From NCBI RefSeq assembly GCF_006351925.1, contig NZ_CP040924.1, forward strand, positions 3,477,501-3,541,500: DNA of 64,000 bases. Reading direction: 5' to 3'. The translations under genes and the position numbers were made by a program. This stretch comes from Clostridium thermarum. GTDB lineage: Bacteria > Bacillota > Clostridia > Clostridiales > Clostridiaceae. The notes under the pieces were generated by a model. The model did no database searches, was not told where the DNA came from, and saw only the letters and a list, made by a program, of their open reading frames with translations. The number at the start of each line of letters is the position of its first letter. Within the stretch, counting starts at the first letter, position 1. Of this stretch, positions 1 through 8,251 are shown one piece after another.

Positions 1-1
1 G

Positions 2-49
2 AAAGAATCCGACATCAAATTTGTAGTTGATGAATCTACAACAACTTAA
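2..49 (+). CDS. C-terminal end of a protein cut by the window edge
   Basis: An open frame enters from the left edge and ends at a TAA after 15 codons, just before a strong terminator hairpin. The visible tail contains IKFVVDE, which is reminiscent of the end of small HesB/IscA-like proteins, but 15 residues are too few to name the gene. The position directly before the terminator, in a gene-dense stretch, is the main reason to call it coding. Confidence 0.45.
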   Translation, partial: KESDIKFVVDESTTT

Positions 50-60
50 TTTTCAAAAGC

Positions 61-91
61 AAAAATCCGGAGATTTTATCCCCGGATTTTT
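61..91. terminator. Bidirectional intrinsic terminator
   Basis: Inverted arms aaaaatccgg (61-70) and ccggattttt (82-91) pair perfectly around an 11-base loop. The A-run on one side and T-run on the other make it work in both directions. It separates the plus-strand gene ending at 49 from the minus-strand methionine aminopeptidase ending at 94. Confidence 0.85.
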
Positions 92-93
92 AT

Positions 94-957
94 TTATACC
101 AGTATTTCCACACCAGTCTCTGTAACTACTATAGTGTGCTCCCATTGGGCAGATCGTGAACCGTCTCTTGTAACTACAGTCCAATCATCATCAAGCACTT
201 CACAATGATAGTCCCCTTCATTTATCATTGGTTCAACAGTAAATACTAAGCCCGGTACAAGCAACATACCTTTTCCATGTCTCGCAAAATGATCAACATG
301 TGGATCTTCATGGAACCTAAGCCCGATGCCGTGGCCGCCATAATCTCTAACTACTGAGAAACCGTTAGCCTTTGCATGTTCTTCTACTGCTCTTCCAATA
401 TCATAAAGCCCACCGTAAGGTTTTATGGCCTCGATGCCCTTATATAAACATTCCTTTGCCACTTCAACCAGCTTCACTGCCTTTTCATCTGCCTCTCCAA
501 TTATATACATCCTGCTGGCATCAGAATAATAACCATCTAAAATTGTTGTAACATCCACATTTATAATATCCCCATTCTTTAGTACAGTATCATTGGGAAT
601 ACCATGGCATATTACATCATTAATTGAAGTACAAACACTTTTAGGAAATCCATTATAATTTAATGGTGCAGGAATACCACCATGCTCAATAGTGTAATTG
701 TGTACCCATTCATTTATTTCATTAGTAGTTATTCCTTCCCTTATTCTTTCGCCAACCATATCAAAAATGGCCTTTGTAAGCTGGGCGCTCTTTCTTATAC
801 CCTCAATCTGTTCTTTAGTTTTTATAAGCTTTGGATGCGGTATCACATATCCCTTTTCAGCATACTCGTAAAGTTTCATGTCCTCTTCCATGTGACACTT
901 CTTATATTTAATCCCGCTGCCACACCAGCATACATCATTTCTATTTAGTCTACGCAT
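94..957 (-). CDS. map: Type I methionine aminopeptidase with N-terminal SEC-C zinc motif
   Basis: Removes the initiator methionine from nascent proteins in the cytoplasm. About 287 residues. The N-terminus carries a SEC-C-type metal motif (CWCGSGIKYKKCH, residues 10-22), followed by the pita-bread fold with its metal ligands: Asp in NVDVTT, Asp in SDASRM, His in GGHGIGLRFHEDP, Glu in FTVEPMI and Glu in QWEHTIVV. The frame is open 14 codons further upstream, but the ATG at 957 is preceded by GGAAG at good spacing and begins MRRLNRND, the usual start of SEC-C MetAPs. This is the long clostridial and bacillar form, distinct from the short Map encoded in ribosomal operons, so a second Map elsewhere in the genome is likely. 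Confidence 0.95.
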   Translation of the reverse strand: MRRLNRNDVCWCGSGIKYKKCHMEEDMKLYEYAEKGYVIPHPKLIKTKEQIEGIRKSAQLTKAIFDMVGERIREGITTNEINEWVHNYTIEHGGIPAPLNYNGFPKSVCTSINDVICHGIPNDTVLKNGDIINVDVTTILDGYYSDASRMYIIGEADEKAVKLVEVAKECLYKGIEAIKPYGGLYDIGRAVEEHAKANGFSVVRDYGGHGIGLRFHEDPHVDHFARHGKGMLLVPGLVFTVEPMINEGDYHCEVLDDDWTVVTRDGSRSAQWEHTIVVTETGVEILV

Positions 958-1308
958 ACTTACACTTCCTTTTATTTCTCTAATAATTATTATATCCATA
1001 ATATAATCTTTGCTTCATCAATTATTTTAGCACACTTTTTTAGTATATAAACAATAATTATTACAAATAATAATGCAAATCAAGCACAAAAATTAAAGAT
1101 TGAGAAAAACTAAGAACACCTCGAATTGTAAACTTCCTGTCAAACATTTGGTGTTCTATTTTTAATCTTTTTCGTTATTTACACTTTTATCCAAATGGTG
1201 TGGAATAACTAACCGGATAAAATTAGAAATTAACTCTAAAAGCTTGTCCTTTGACTAATATATTTTTAAGGGGCTATACACTTGTACACCCCCTTTCATT
1301 CTCTCTAT
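958..1308. other. Intergenic region with two hairpins
   Basis: No convincing gene. An inverted repeat agaacacc/ggtgttct (1113-1120 and 1150-1157) with a 29-base loop is followed by a T-rich stretch. A second imperfect hairpin (1268-1295, aagggg with cccctt and an inner taca/tgta pairing) lies just after the stop of the minus-strand gene ending at 1309 and may end that operon. The T-tract on the minus strand is poor, so it is only a weak terminator candidate. Confidence 0.4.
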
Positions 1309-1734
1309 CTAATCAATCTTATTCCTACTTATGTCCATTATGAACAAAATAATCAGCCCTGATGCAATAAACACTCCTCCGGTTACATAGTAATATTTTA
1401 AATGTGGAGAGTTTGTACCGGCAATTTCAAATATGCCCTTCAGCATGCTGGCAAGGGTCAGCGTGGCAATTCCCGAATTATATAAATTTATAAACAATTT
1501 ATAGCCAGTAATTTTTGTGAAATTAGGCATACGCTTATCAATTATGAAATAGAACAGGGCGCCTCCCAGCAGAGGATATAAGAACATCCAAGTCATTGCA
1601 GCAGAGTCTACTCCATGTCCAAAAAGATCATAAATCTTATCTATTACTACAGCCGCTGCTGATATTATCAAGTAGGACCATATGGCTTTTCTAAGCCGTT
1701 TTTTATTACCATTATTAATATCCAATATAGACAA
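1309..1734 (-). CDS. Small four-helix membrane protein, unknown function
   Basis: A 141-residue protein with about four hydrophobic segments (near residues 16-35, 49-65, 86-103 and 115-134), a basic N-terminus and a short charged tail. I do not recognise the family. The start is a TTG preceded by AAAGG nine bases upstream. It overlaps the phosphodiester glycosidase gene by 20 bases, so the two are almost certainly translated from one mRNA with the glycosyltransferase upstream. The context suggests a role in cell-surface glycan handling, but nothing in the protein itself shows this. Confidence 0.8.
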   Translation of the reverse strand: MSILDINNGNKKRLRKAIWSYLIISAAAVVIDKIYDLFGHGVDSAAMTWMFLYPLLGGALFYFIIDKRMPNFTKITGYKLFINLYNSGIATLTLASMLKGIFEIAGTNSPHLKYYYVTGGVFIASGLIILFIMDISRNKID

Positions 1735-2674
1735 TGTCGCTCACCTTTCTTTCTCCCATCTTTTTACCACTTGTGGGGTTATTTATAACCTCTCCGTTAA
1801 AGTACATAGTGGAGGATCCTCCTCCGTCTAGGTTATATGCTACGGTGCAGCCCCTTTCCTTAAACTCCTGTGCAAGCTCTAGAAGGGAAAGTCCTTCACT
1901 GTCGCTGGTACGGCCATCAGATACAATTACAATATAATGAAGCTGGTCTACCTGGCCAATTGCAGTTCTAGGATTACTTGCCATAGATTTTGCCACTTCA
2001 CTGGAACTGTCTACAACAATATTGCCATCTACCACCAATCCAGGGCCAAAGGATAACACCTGCCATGCCCCCTTATCCATTAATGAATCCAAACTTTCTT
2101 CACCTTCTGAAACTATGGATAAGTTACCATCCTTGTCTATAACCAAGGCATCATTATCCCCAATCCTGGCCGTATCCCTGTATGCTTCACCATTACGCAC
2201 CACATAGCCCTCATCTCTGAATCCATAAAAATCTCCGTTTATGGCAAAGATGGCCCTATTAGCCTCTGCTATAACTGAAGTCTTTTGCGTTATATTTCGA
2301 CCGTAAGTATTATTTGCAAGGGCTGTTTTCAGACAGGCAGCATCGGAAAGCTGAATATCAGCCACATAGATATTTGAGTCATACTTCCGGTAAGTTTCAA
2401 TTGTTATTTTTATATTTTCATCCTCATAGGTCCTATCGGTAATAACCGCTTCCTTCTGAGTATCAGGTTTTGTTGTAGACGAACCTGAAGAATCATTATT
2501 TATCGAATTTGAACCCCCTTCTGATGTCTTTTTTGAACCTGCCGATTCTGTCGAGACCTTAGTTATTGCTTTCGGTAACACAAAAGTATCCAGCAGCGTA
2601 AAAGTAACAGAAAGTATAAGTATTATAGAGTAAATAGCCGCCCACCTGTACGGCTTAGATAAAAATTTTCTCAT
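1715..2674 (-). CDS. Membrane-anchored phosphodiester glycosidase (NAGPA/DUF2233 family)
   Basis: About 319 residues: one N-terminal signal anchor (near residues 10-30), a Ser/Gly/Lys-rich linker (about 40-70), then the NAGPA domain. Typical family motifs are visible: FAINGDFYG, GDNDALVIDKDG, SFGPGLVVDG, NPRTAIGQ, the YIVIVSDGR strand, AYNLDGGGSSTMYFNGE and the C-terminal RKVSDIVY. The family cleaves phosphodiester-linked sugars and is common beside surface-polymer genes. The ATG at 2686 sits directly on the AAAGG sequence, so the ATG four codons later (2674) is preferred. It lies between the GT2/GtrA gene and the small membrane protein in one operon. The substrate is unknown. Confidence 0.88.
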   Translation of the reverse strand: MRKFLSKPYRWAAIYSIILILSVTFTLLDTFVLPKAITKVSTESAGSKKTSEGGSNSINNDSSGSSTTKPDTQKEAVITDRTYEDENIKITIETYRKYDSNIYVADIQLSDAACLKTALANNTYGRNITQKTSVIAEANRAIFAINGDFYGFRDEGYVVRNGEAYRDTARIGDNDALVIDKDGNLSIVSEGEESLDSLMDKGAWQVLSFGPGLVVDGNIVVDSSSEVAKSMASNPRTAIGQVDQLHYIVIVSDGRTSDSEGLSLLELAQEFKERGCTVAYNLDGGGSSTMYFNGEVINNPTSGKKMGERKVSDIVYIGY

Positions 2675-2717
2675 TTTGATTTTCATCCTTTCTTTTAAAA
2701 TGTTCTAAAGGATTGTC

Positions 2718-3734
2718 TTATTTGATAAAGACAAACTTTCTTTGATACCAATAGCTGAAAAAGAATATAGTAACTTCAGTTAATATTTTGGCTAAAAATA
2801 GGGATAAACCCAGCACACTGTAATATATATCAATTACACTGTAATTTGCAATCATTATGAAGGAGGCCAGCATGAAATATCTTGGTAATGAAGTCTTCAC
2901 AGAGGCTTCTTTAAATTTAGAAAATACATAGATCCTATTTATTGTGTAATTAAACAAAGCACTGCATATTCTTGCTCCTATTACCGCTAGAAATAAATGA
3001 GAAGTAAAAAATTGTATCACTCCCAGAAGAAGAAAATCAATTATCCCTGATAAAATAGAAGATATACTGAATTTAATGATTGGCAGGTATACCTTTATGG
3101 AATCTTTTAACGGGTGAAAATGCGAAGATTTATTTCTTTCCAGATATACTGTGTCTATATCAATCTCATAAAAACTATATCCTGCTGGGATAGTCTCTAA
3201 AAGCATATTCATTTCATATTCAAATCTATTGCCAGAAATCTGACAAAGCCAGGGAAGCATATCTGCAGAGAATCCGCGGAGACCGGTTTGAGTATCATAG
3301 ACCTTAGCACCGCTGGCAAAAGAGAAGACAGCTCTCGTCACACTATTTCCAAAGCGGCTGCGGAATGGTACTTTTCCTGCAAATCTTCTTGTTCCAAGCA
3401 CAACAGAATTCTTGTGTTCTTTTATGGTCTCTGCAATCTTGACAATATCTTTTGGTAAATGCTGTCCATCGCAATCTGCGGTAACAACCCCTGTTTTTTC
3501 ATTGGTCTGTTGTATATATCTAAATCCGGTTTTTAAGGCTGCACCTTTACCCATATTTTTCTCATGAGTTAAAACTGTACATCCAAGGCTGATGACGGTG
3601 TCAAAGATGTACTTATACTCTTCCCCGCTTCCATCATCTACAACTACGATATCATATTCACATGAATTGATTAAATCATATATTAAATTAATCAGCTTTC
3701 TTCCAGGTTCATAGGCTGGGATTAAAATCACCAT
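2718..3734 (-). CDS. GT2 glycosyltransferase fused to a GtrA-type membrane domain
   Basis: 338 residues in two parts. Residues 1-215 are a dolichyl-phosphate-mannose-synthase-like GT2 domain (MVILIPAYEPG start, VVDDGSG, MGKGAALKTGF, TADCDGQH with the DxD-like metal site, ETIPAGYSFYEI). Residues 220-338 are a four-helix GtrA domain (FLLLGVIQFF, NYTINRIYVF, YWYQRKFVF). In this architecture the GT2 part charges a polyprenyl-phosphate with a sugar on the inner leaflet and the GtrA part is thought to help flip it. Strong AAGGAGGG before the ATG. It is the first gene of the operon running down to 1309. Confidence 0.92.
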   Translation of the reverse strand: MVILIPAYEPGRKLINLIYDLINSCEYDIVVVDDGSGEEYKYIFDTVISLGCTVLTHEKNMGKGAALKTGFRYIQQTNEKTGVVTADCDGQHLPKDIVKIAETIKEHKNSVVLGTRRFAGKVPFRSRFGNSVTRAVFSFASGAKVYDTQTGLRGFSADMLPWLCQISGNRFEYEMNMLLETIPAGYSFYEIDIDTVYLERNKSSHFHPLKDSIKVYLPIIKFSISSILSGIIDFLLLGVIQFFTSHLFLAVIGARICSALFNYTINRIYVFSKFKEASVKTSLPRYFMLASFIMIANYSVIDIYYSVLGLSLFLAKILTEVTIFFFSYWYQRKFVFIK

Positions 3735-3847
3735 AAGTTTCGCCCTCCTTACTTTTTATTTGTTATTCCTTTGAAGCTATAAACTTATTTTACAAGTGGA
3801 ACCTTAAACCCAGCTTAAATATTCCTTCTGCAAATAATGGTAAAAAA

Positions 3848-3877
3848 TAAAGAACCAGCTATAAAACTGACTCTTTA
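3848..3877 (-). terminator. Intrinsic terminator of the ABC exporter operon
   Basis: Arms at 3848-3858 and 3867-3877 pair over 11 positions, two of them G-U wobbles on the minus strand, and are followed on that strand by six Ts (plus-strand A-run 3842-3847). It lies 29 bases past the stop of the second exporter subunit. Confidence 0.7.
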
Positions 3878-3905
3878 TCTGAAGGATAAACAATTTTTAC
3901 TTTTA

Positions 3906-5837
3906 TTATGAAAGCTCAAAGGCACCAGTATAGAGCTGATAGTACTTTCCTTTTTGTTTAATCAACTCTTCATGGCTTCCTCTTTCAATTATTCTTCCCT
4001 GTTCTAACACCATGATTACATCTGAATTCTTAACTGTAGAAAGCCTGTGGGCTATTACAAATACTGTTCTGCCCTTCATCAGCTTATCCATTCCGTCCTG
4101 AACTATAGCTTCCGTTCTTGTATCTATACTTGAGGTAGCTTCGTCCAGTATTAAAACCGGCGGGTCTGCAATGGCAGCCCTGGCGATTGTCAGCAGCTGT
4201 CTTTGACCTTGTGATAGGTTTCCTCCGTCTCCGGTAAGCATGGTTTCATATCCATTAGGTAAATGCTTTATAAACTGATGGGCATTGGCAAGTTTAGCCG
4301 CTGCTATAACTTCTTCATCCGTTGCATTTAATTTACCATACCTTATATTATCTGCCACAGTTCCTGTAAAAAGATGAGCATCCTGAAGTACAATTCCCAG
4401 AGATCTTCTCAAATCGTTCTTCTTAATTTTATTGATATTGATGCCGTCATATCTTATCTTTCCGTCTTGAATATCATAAAATCTGTTAATCAGATTTGTT
4501 ATAGTTGTTTTTCCAGCACCGGTAGCGCCAACGAAGGCTATCTTTTGTCCTGGTTTTGCATAGAGTTTTATATTGTGCAATATAATTTTATCTTCCCTAT
4601 ATCCAAAATCCACATCATCAAATACCACTTCACCGAGAAGCTTTGTATAAGTGACAGTGCCATCTTCATGCGGATGCTTCCAAGCCCATAGACCTGTACG
4701 CTCCTCAGATTCTATTAAGTTGCCGTGTTCATCTTCTCTTACATTAACTAAAGTCACATAACCTTGATCCATTTCCGGCTTTTCATCCAAGAGCTTAAAT
4801 ATACGATCAGCTCCGGCCAGCGCCATCAATATGAAGTTAAACTGCTGGGAAGCCTGGTTCATTGTCTGACTAAAGCTTCTGGTTAATTGAAGGAAGGATG
4901 CCAGGGCACCGATTGTAAAGGATCCAAAGCCCTTAATGGCTAGGATAGCTCCCAGGGCAGAAGTAAGCACATAATTTATATAGCCAATGTTTCCTAGGAT
5001 AGGCATCAGAATATTGGCATACATATTTGCTTGATAGGCACTTTCATAGAGGGTATCATTTAACTTATCAAAATCACCCTTTGCTTCTTCTTCATGATTA
5101 AAGACTTTTACAACCTTTTGTCCTTCCATCATCTCTTCTATATATCCGTTTAATTTTCCTAGGTTTACTTGCTGCTGGGCAAAATATCTTCCGCTATTTC
5201 CTCCGACAACTCTGGTAACATAGAAGATAATTCCTATTATTATAACCTGAATAATTGTAAGCGGTATACTCAGATAAATCATAGAAATAAATACACTGAC
5301 AACTGTTATAAAGGAAGAAAGTAATTGTGGCATACTTTGGCTGATCATTTGTCTTAATGCATCAGTATCATTTGTATATATACTCATTACCTCACCGTGA
5401 GGATGGGTGTCAAAAAAGCTTATAGGTAATTTTTGCATATGAGCAAACATATCATCTCTAAACTTCTTTAATGTACCTTGAGTTATTAAAACCATCAATC
5501 GGTTATGCAAATAATTAGACAATACTCCGATATAATATATGGATGCCATTGTAAGCACTGCCTTTAAAAGTGGTCCAAAGTTAGGATTAGATTGACCTAA
5601 AAGCGGAGTTATATAATCATCAATCAAACTCCTTAAAAATAGTGTTCCGGCAACATTAGTTAGTGAGCTTACCATTATAGTCAATGTAACTATAAAAAGT
5701 AATAATTTAAATTCCTTAAATATATAGCCCAGTAATCTAGTTAACACTTTTATAGGATTTTCAACGCCTCTTCCAGGTATCTTTTTTCCACCTGCCCCCC
5801 CCTTTATAGGAGGCATTGGCTTTTTATTCTGAGCCAT
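3906..5837 (-). CDS. ABC exporter half-transporter, larger subunit of a heterodimer
   Basis: About 643 residues. A cytoplasmic Pro/Gly/Lys-rich N-tail (about 35 residues) precedes six membrane helices (about 45-330) and a nucleotide-binding domain: Walker A GATGAGKTT, signature LSQGQ, Walker B LILDEATSSID with the catalytic Glu, and H-loop IAHRLS. The signature reads LSQGQ instead of LSGGQ, a deviation often seen in one half of heterodimeric type IV exporters. The start at 5837 (ATG, nine bases after GGAG) is preferred over the ATG at 5843, which is too close. The gene overlaps the upstream ABC gene and ends at a terminator. Likely a multidrug or lipid exporter controlled by the adjacent MarR protein. 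Confidence 0.93.
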   Translation of the reverse strand: MAQNKKPMPPIKGGAGGKKIPGRGVENPIKVLTRLLGYIFKEFKLLLFIVTLTIMVSSLTNVAGTLFLRSLIDDYITPLLGQSNPNFGPLLKAVLTMASIYYIGVLSNYLHNRLMVLITQGTLKKFRDDMFAHMQKLPISFFDTHPHGEVMSIYTNDTDALRQMISQSMPQLLSSFITVVSVFISMIYLSIPLTIIQVIIIGIIFYVTRVVGGNSGRYFAQQQVNLGKLNGYIEEMMEGQKVVKVFNHEEEAKGDFDKLNDTLYESAYQANMYANILMPILGNIGYINYVLTSALGAILAIKGFGSFTIGALASFLQLTRSFSQTMNQASQQFNFILMALAGADRIFKLLDEKPEMDQGYVTLVNVREDEHGNLIESEERTGLWAWKHPHEDGTVTYTKLLGEVVFDDVDFGYREDKIILHNIKLYAKPGQKIAFVGATGAGKTTITNLINRFYDIQDGKIRYDGININKIKKNDLRRSLGIVLQDAHLFTGTVADNIRYGKLNATDEEVIAAAKLANAHQFIKHLPNGYETMLTGDGGNLSQGQRQLLTIARAAIADPPVLILDEATSSIDTRTEAIVQDGMDKLMKGRTVFVIAHRLSTVKNSDVIMVLEQGRIIERGSHEELIKQKGKYYQLYTGAFELS

Positions 5838-7563
5838 TTTCATCAGCTCCTTTCACTTGAGATTCATACACTTCACGATAGATAGTGCTTGTTTTTAACA
5901 GTTCTTCATGAGTTCCTATTCCATCTATCTTGCCGTCATCTAGCACAACAATCTTATCTGCGTCTTGAACTGAGGAAACACGCTGGGCGATAATAATCTT
6001 TGTAGTATTGGGTATTGTTTCCCTAAAGGCCTTTCTTATAAGGGCATCAGTCCTAGTATCTACTGCACTGGTAGAATCGTCTAAAATTAAAATTTTAGGT
6101 TTCTTAAGCAGGGCTCTTGCGATACATAATCTTTGTTTTTGTCCTCCTGATACGTTGGTTCCACCCTGCTCTATATAGGTATCATACTTATCTGGAAGGT
6201 TTTGTATAAACTCATCTGCCTGAGCTTGTTTACAGGCAATAATCAATTCTTCATCTGTGGCATCCTTGTTTCCCCATCTTAAATTCTCTTTGATTGTTCC
6301 GGAGAATAATACATTCTTTTGCAGTACCATGGAAACTTCATTTCTAAGGGTTTCTATATCGTAATCCCTTACGTCAATGCCTCCAACTTCTACAGAGCCT
6401 TCTGTAACATCGTATAACCTTGGAATGAGCTGCATCAGCGTTGTTTTTCCGCTTCCTGTTCCTCCGATAACCCCTACAGTTTCACCGGATTTAATCTTTA
6501 AATTAATACCTTCAAGAACTAAGTTATCCCTTCTCTTATGGTAGCTAAAGCTCACATTTTTAAATTCTATGGAGCCATCCTTTACTTCATATACAGGATT
6601 AGGTCCATTTGTCAAATCTACCTTCTCCTCTAAAACCTCTAAGATTCTTTCAACGGAGGATCTTGCCATTATGAGCATTAAGAATACCATGGATAGGAAC
6701 ATAAGACTCATTAATATGTTAGTGCTATAAGTGAAGAAGCTCATTAATTCTCCTGTGGTCATGGAGCCTCCAACAATGAGCTTTGCTCCAATCCAAGAAA
6801 GAAGTAAAATACAGGTATTCATAGTAAACTGCATAATAGGGGAATTATATATTATTATCTTTTCAGCTTTTAAGAAGTTTTCATAAACTTTTTTAGAAGC
6901 CTTATGGAATTTACTTGTTTCATATCCTTCTCTTACATAGGCCTTTACAGCACGAATACCAGTTAAGTTCTCCTGAACACTGGCATTCAAATCATCGTAT
7001 TGTTTAAAAACACTCTTAAAATAAGGATGGGCACTGGTCATAATGAAATACAATGATGCTCCAAGGAATATTATTGCACCTATGAACACCAGAGCTAATC
7101 TTGCATTTAAGTAAAAACTCATGGCCATAGCGGAAATTAACATAATGGGGGGTCGTGCAAGCATTCTTATTGACATTTGATAGGCGTTTTGAACATTTGT
7201 TACATCTGTAGTCAGTCTGGTAACCAGGCCTGCTGTTGAATACTTATCTATATTTGCAAAAGAGTAATCCTGTATCTTGTAATACATTGCCTTTCTAATA
7301 TTTCTGGCAACTCCAGAAGATGCCCTTGCGGCATACTTACCAGCTAGGGCGCCAAAAATCAAGGATAAGACTGATGCAACTATCATTATTGCTCCTATGG
7401 TAAGAACATATTTTATATTTCCCTTTTCTACTCCATTATCAATAATCATTGACATCAAATATGGTAGAATTATTTCCAAAACTACTTCTAAGGCGATAAA
7501 CACAGGTGTGATTATGGAGTCCCTTTTAAACTCATTTACATATCTTAATATTTTTTTAATCAT
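5824..7563 (-). CDS. ABC exporter half-transporter with degenerate ATP site
   Basis: 579 residues: six membrane helices (about 15-300) and an ATPase domain with Walker A GGTGSGKTT, signature VSGGQKQR and Walker B ILILDDSTSAVD. The residue after Walker B is Asp instead of the catalytic Glu, and the H-loop His is replaced (IAQRVS), so the ATP site using this subunit's Walker A should be hydrolytically weak. This is the known pattern of heterodimeric exporters such as TM287/288 and BmrCD. GGGGGAG precedes the ATG. It is the second gene of marR-ABC-ABC and overlaps the next subunit. Confidence 0.93.
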   Translation of the reverse strand: MIKKILRYVNEFKRDSIITPVFIALEVVLEIILPYLMSMIIDNGVEKGNIKYVLTIGAIMIVASVLSLIFGALAGKYAARASSGVARNIRKAMYYKIQDYSFANIDKYSTAGLVTRLTTDVTNVQNAYQMSIRMLARPPIMLISAMAMSFYLNARLALVFIGAIIFLGASLYFIMTSAHPYFKSVFKQYDDLNASVQENLTGIRAVKAYVREGYETSKFHKASKKVYENFLKAEKIIIYNSPIMQFTMNTCILLLSWIGAKLIVGGSMTTGELMSFFTYSTNILMSLMFLSMVFLMLIMARSSVERILEVLEEKVDLTNGPNPVYEVKDGSIEFKNVSFSYHKRRDNLVLEGINLKIKSGETVGVIGGTGSGKTTLMQLIPRLYDVTEGSVEVGGIDVRDYDIETLRNEVSMVLQKNVLFSGTIKENLRWGNKDATDEELIIACKQAQADEFIQNLPDKYDTYIEQGGTNVSGGQKQRLCIARALLKKPKILILDDSTSAVDTRTDALIRKAFRETIPNTTKIIIAQRVSSVQDADKIVVLDDGKIDGIGTHEELLKTSTIYREVYESQVKGADENGSE

Positions 7564-7580
7564 ATTACTCCCCCTTCTTT

Positions 7581-7594
7581 GTTAGGCTTCTAAC
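7581..7594. promoter_or_regulatory. Palindromic operator between marR and the ABC genes
   Basis: GTTAGGCTTCTAAC is a 5-4-5 inverted repeat (GTTAG...CTAAC). It matches the operator beside the marR promoter at 13 of 14 positions, and the match continues into both flanks (TTT before, TAAT after). It lies 17 bases upstream of the first ABC gene, between marR and the exporter, so the regulator may also control a second, internal transcript or block read-through. Confidence 0.75.
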
Positions 7595-7614
7595 TAATAT
7601 TTTGTAAAATCACC

Positions 7615-8046
7615 TTAGTCAGCTACTTTATTAGATAGCCTATTTATCAATCCAACTAATATTTCCATTTCTTCATCACTTAATTCCTCTTGTAAGGATT
7701 TTTCAATTTTAAGTATGGATTCATATATTTTATTTTGAACCTCTTCTCCCTTTTCCGTAAGTATTATCTTCTTAAGCCTTGCATCTTCGGAAACACTTAC
7801 CCTTTTAATGTATCCATTCTTCTCCATCAACTGAAGAACGCTAGTTACAGAAGAACGTCTTATATCAAGTTCTTCTTCTATATCCTTTTGAAATACATCT
7901 TTTTTTCCAGACTGGCGATATACAAAGCCAAGAATTCTGCCTTGAACACTTGTTAAACCGTATTGCGCAACCTCCCGTCCTATTCTCCTATGAATTCTAT
8001 TGGAAAAAATACTTATTATCTTTCCAATATGCACTTCACTATTCAT
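7615..8046 (-). CDS. MarR-family transcriptional repressor
   Basis: 143 residues with the MarR winged-helix fold: dimerisation helix, LTSVQGRILGFVY, helix-turn-helix around QKDIEEELDIRRSSVTSVLQLMEKNGYIKR, and wing RVSVSEDARLKKIILTEKG. It binds palindromic DNA as a dimer and usually releases on ligand binding. AAGGAGAG lies five bases before the ATG. The promoter carries a palindrome next to the -10 box and an almost identical one lies before the ABC genes, pointing to autorepression and exporter control. The inducer is not visible from sequence. Confidence 0.94.
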   Translation of the reverse strand: MNSEVHIGKIISIFSNRIHRRIGREVAQYGLTSVQGRILGFVYRQSGKKDVFQKDIEEELDIRRSSVTSVLQLMEKNGYIKRVSVSEDARLKKIILTEKGEEVQNKIYESILKIEKSLQEELSDEEMEILVGLINRLSNKVAD

Positions 8047-8066
8047 AATAACTCTCCTTAATTTTT

Positions 8067-8080
8067 GTTAGACTTCTAAC
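8067..8080. promoter_or_regulatory. MarR operator over the transcription start
   Basis: GTTAGACTTCTAAC (GTTAG...CTAAC) begins two bases downstream of the -10 box on the minus strand, covering the expected transcription start. Binding here should block the promoter. It is the near-identical partner of the site at 7581-7594. Confidence 0.8.
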
Positions 8081-8082
8081 TA

Positions 8083-8111
8083 ATTATAGTTTAAGTTTTT
8101 TGGCTTGTCAA
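8083..8111 (-). promoter_or_regulatory. Consensus sigma-A promoter of marR-ABC operon
   Basis: On the minus strand TTGACA (8111-8106), a 17-base spacer and TATAAT (8088-8083) match the vegetative promoter consensus at all twelve positions. A perfect promoter paired with an overlapping operator is the usual design for a tightly repressed, highly inducible operon. Confidence 0.9.
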
Positions 8112-8197
8112 TATTAGGTACAGCCCATTGCAGTGCTACTTTATCCCTTAGTTATATGTAACCTTACAAGCATCACCTTGTTACAGGAGCACAAATA

Positions 8198-8228
8198 AAA
8201 GCACTTATCTATATTAAATAAGTGCTTT
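8198..8228 (-). terminator. Intrinsic terminator after the ABC-F gene
   Basis: aaagcacttat (8198-8208) and ataagtgcttt (8218-8228) form an 11-bp stem with a nine-base loop, followed on the minus strand by tattt. It lies 24 bases past the ABC-F stop. Confidence 0.75.
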
Positions 8229-8251
8229 CATTTCTTAACCTATTGAAATTA

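Noticed and set aside
1113-1157. T-box or other leader RNA between map and the next operon
   Set aside because: The inverted repeat has a 29-base loop and no T-box core (no GGTGG-type sequence), and no gene starts downstream on the plus strand.
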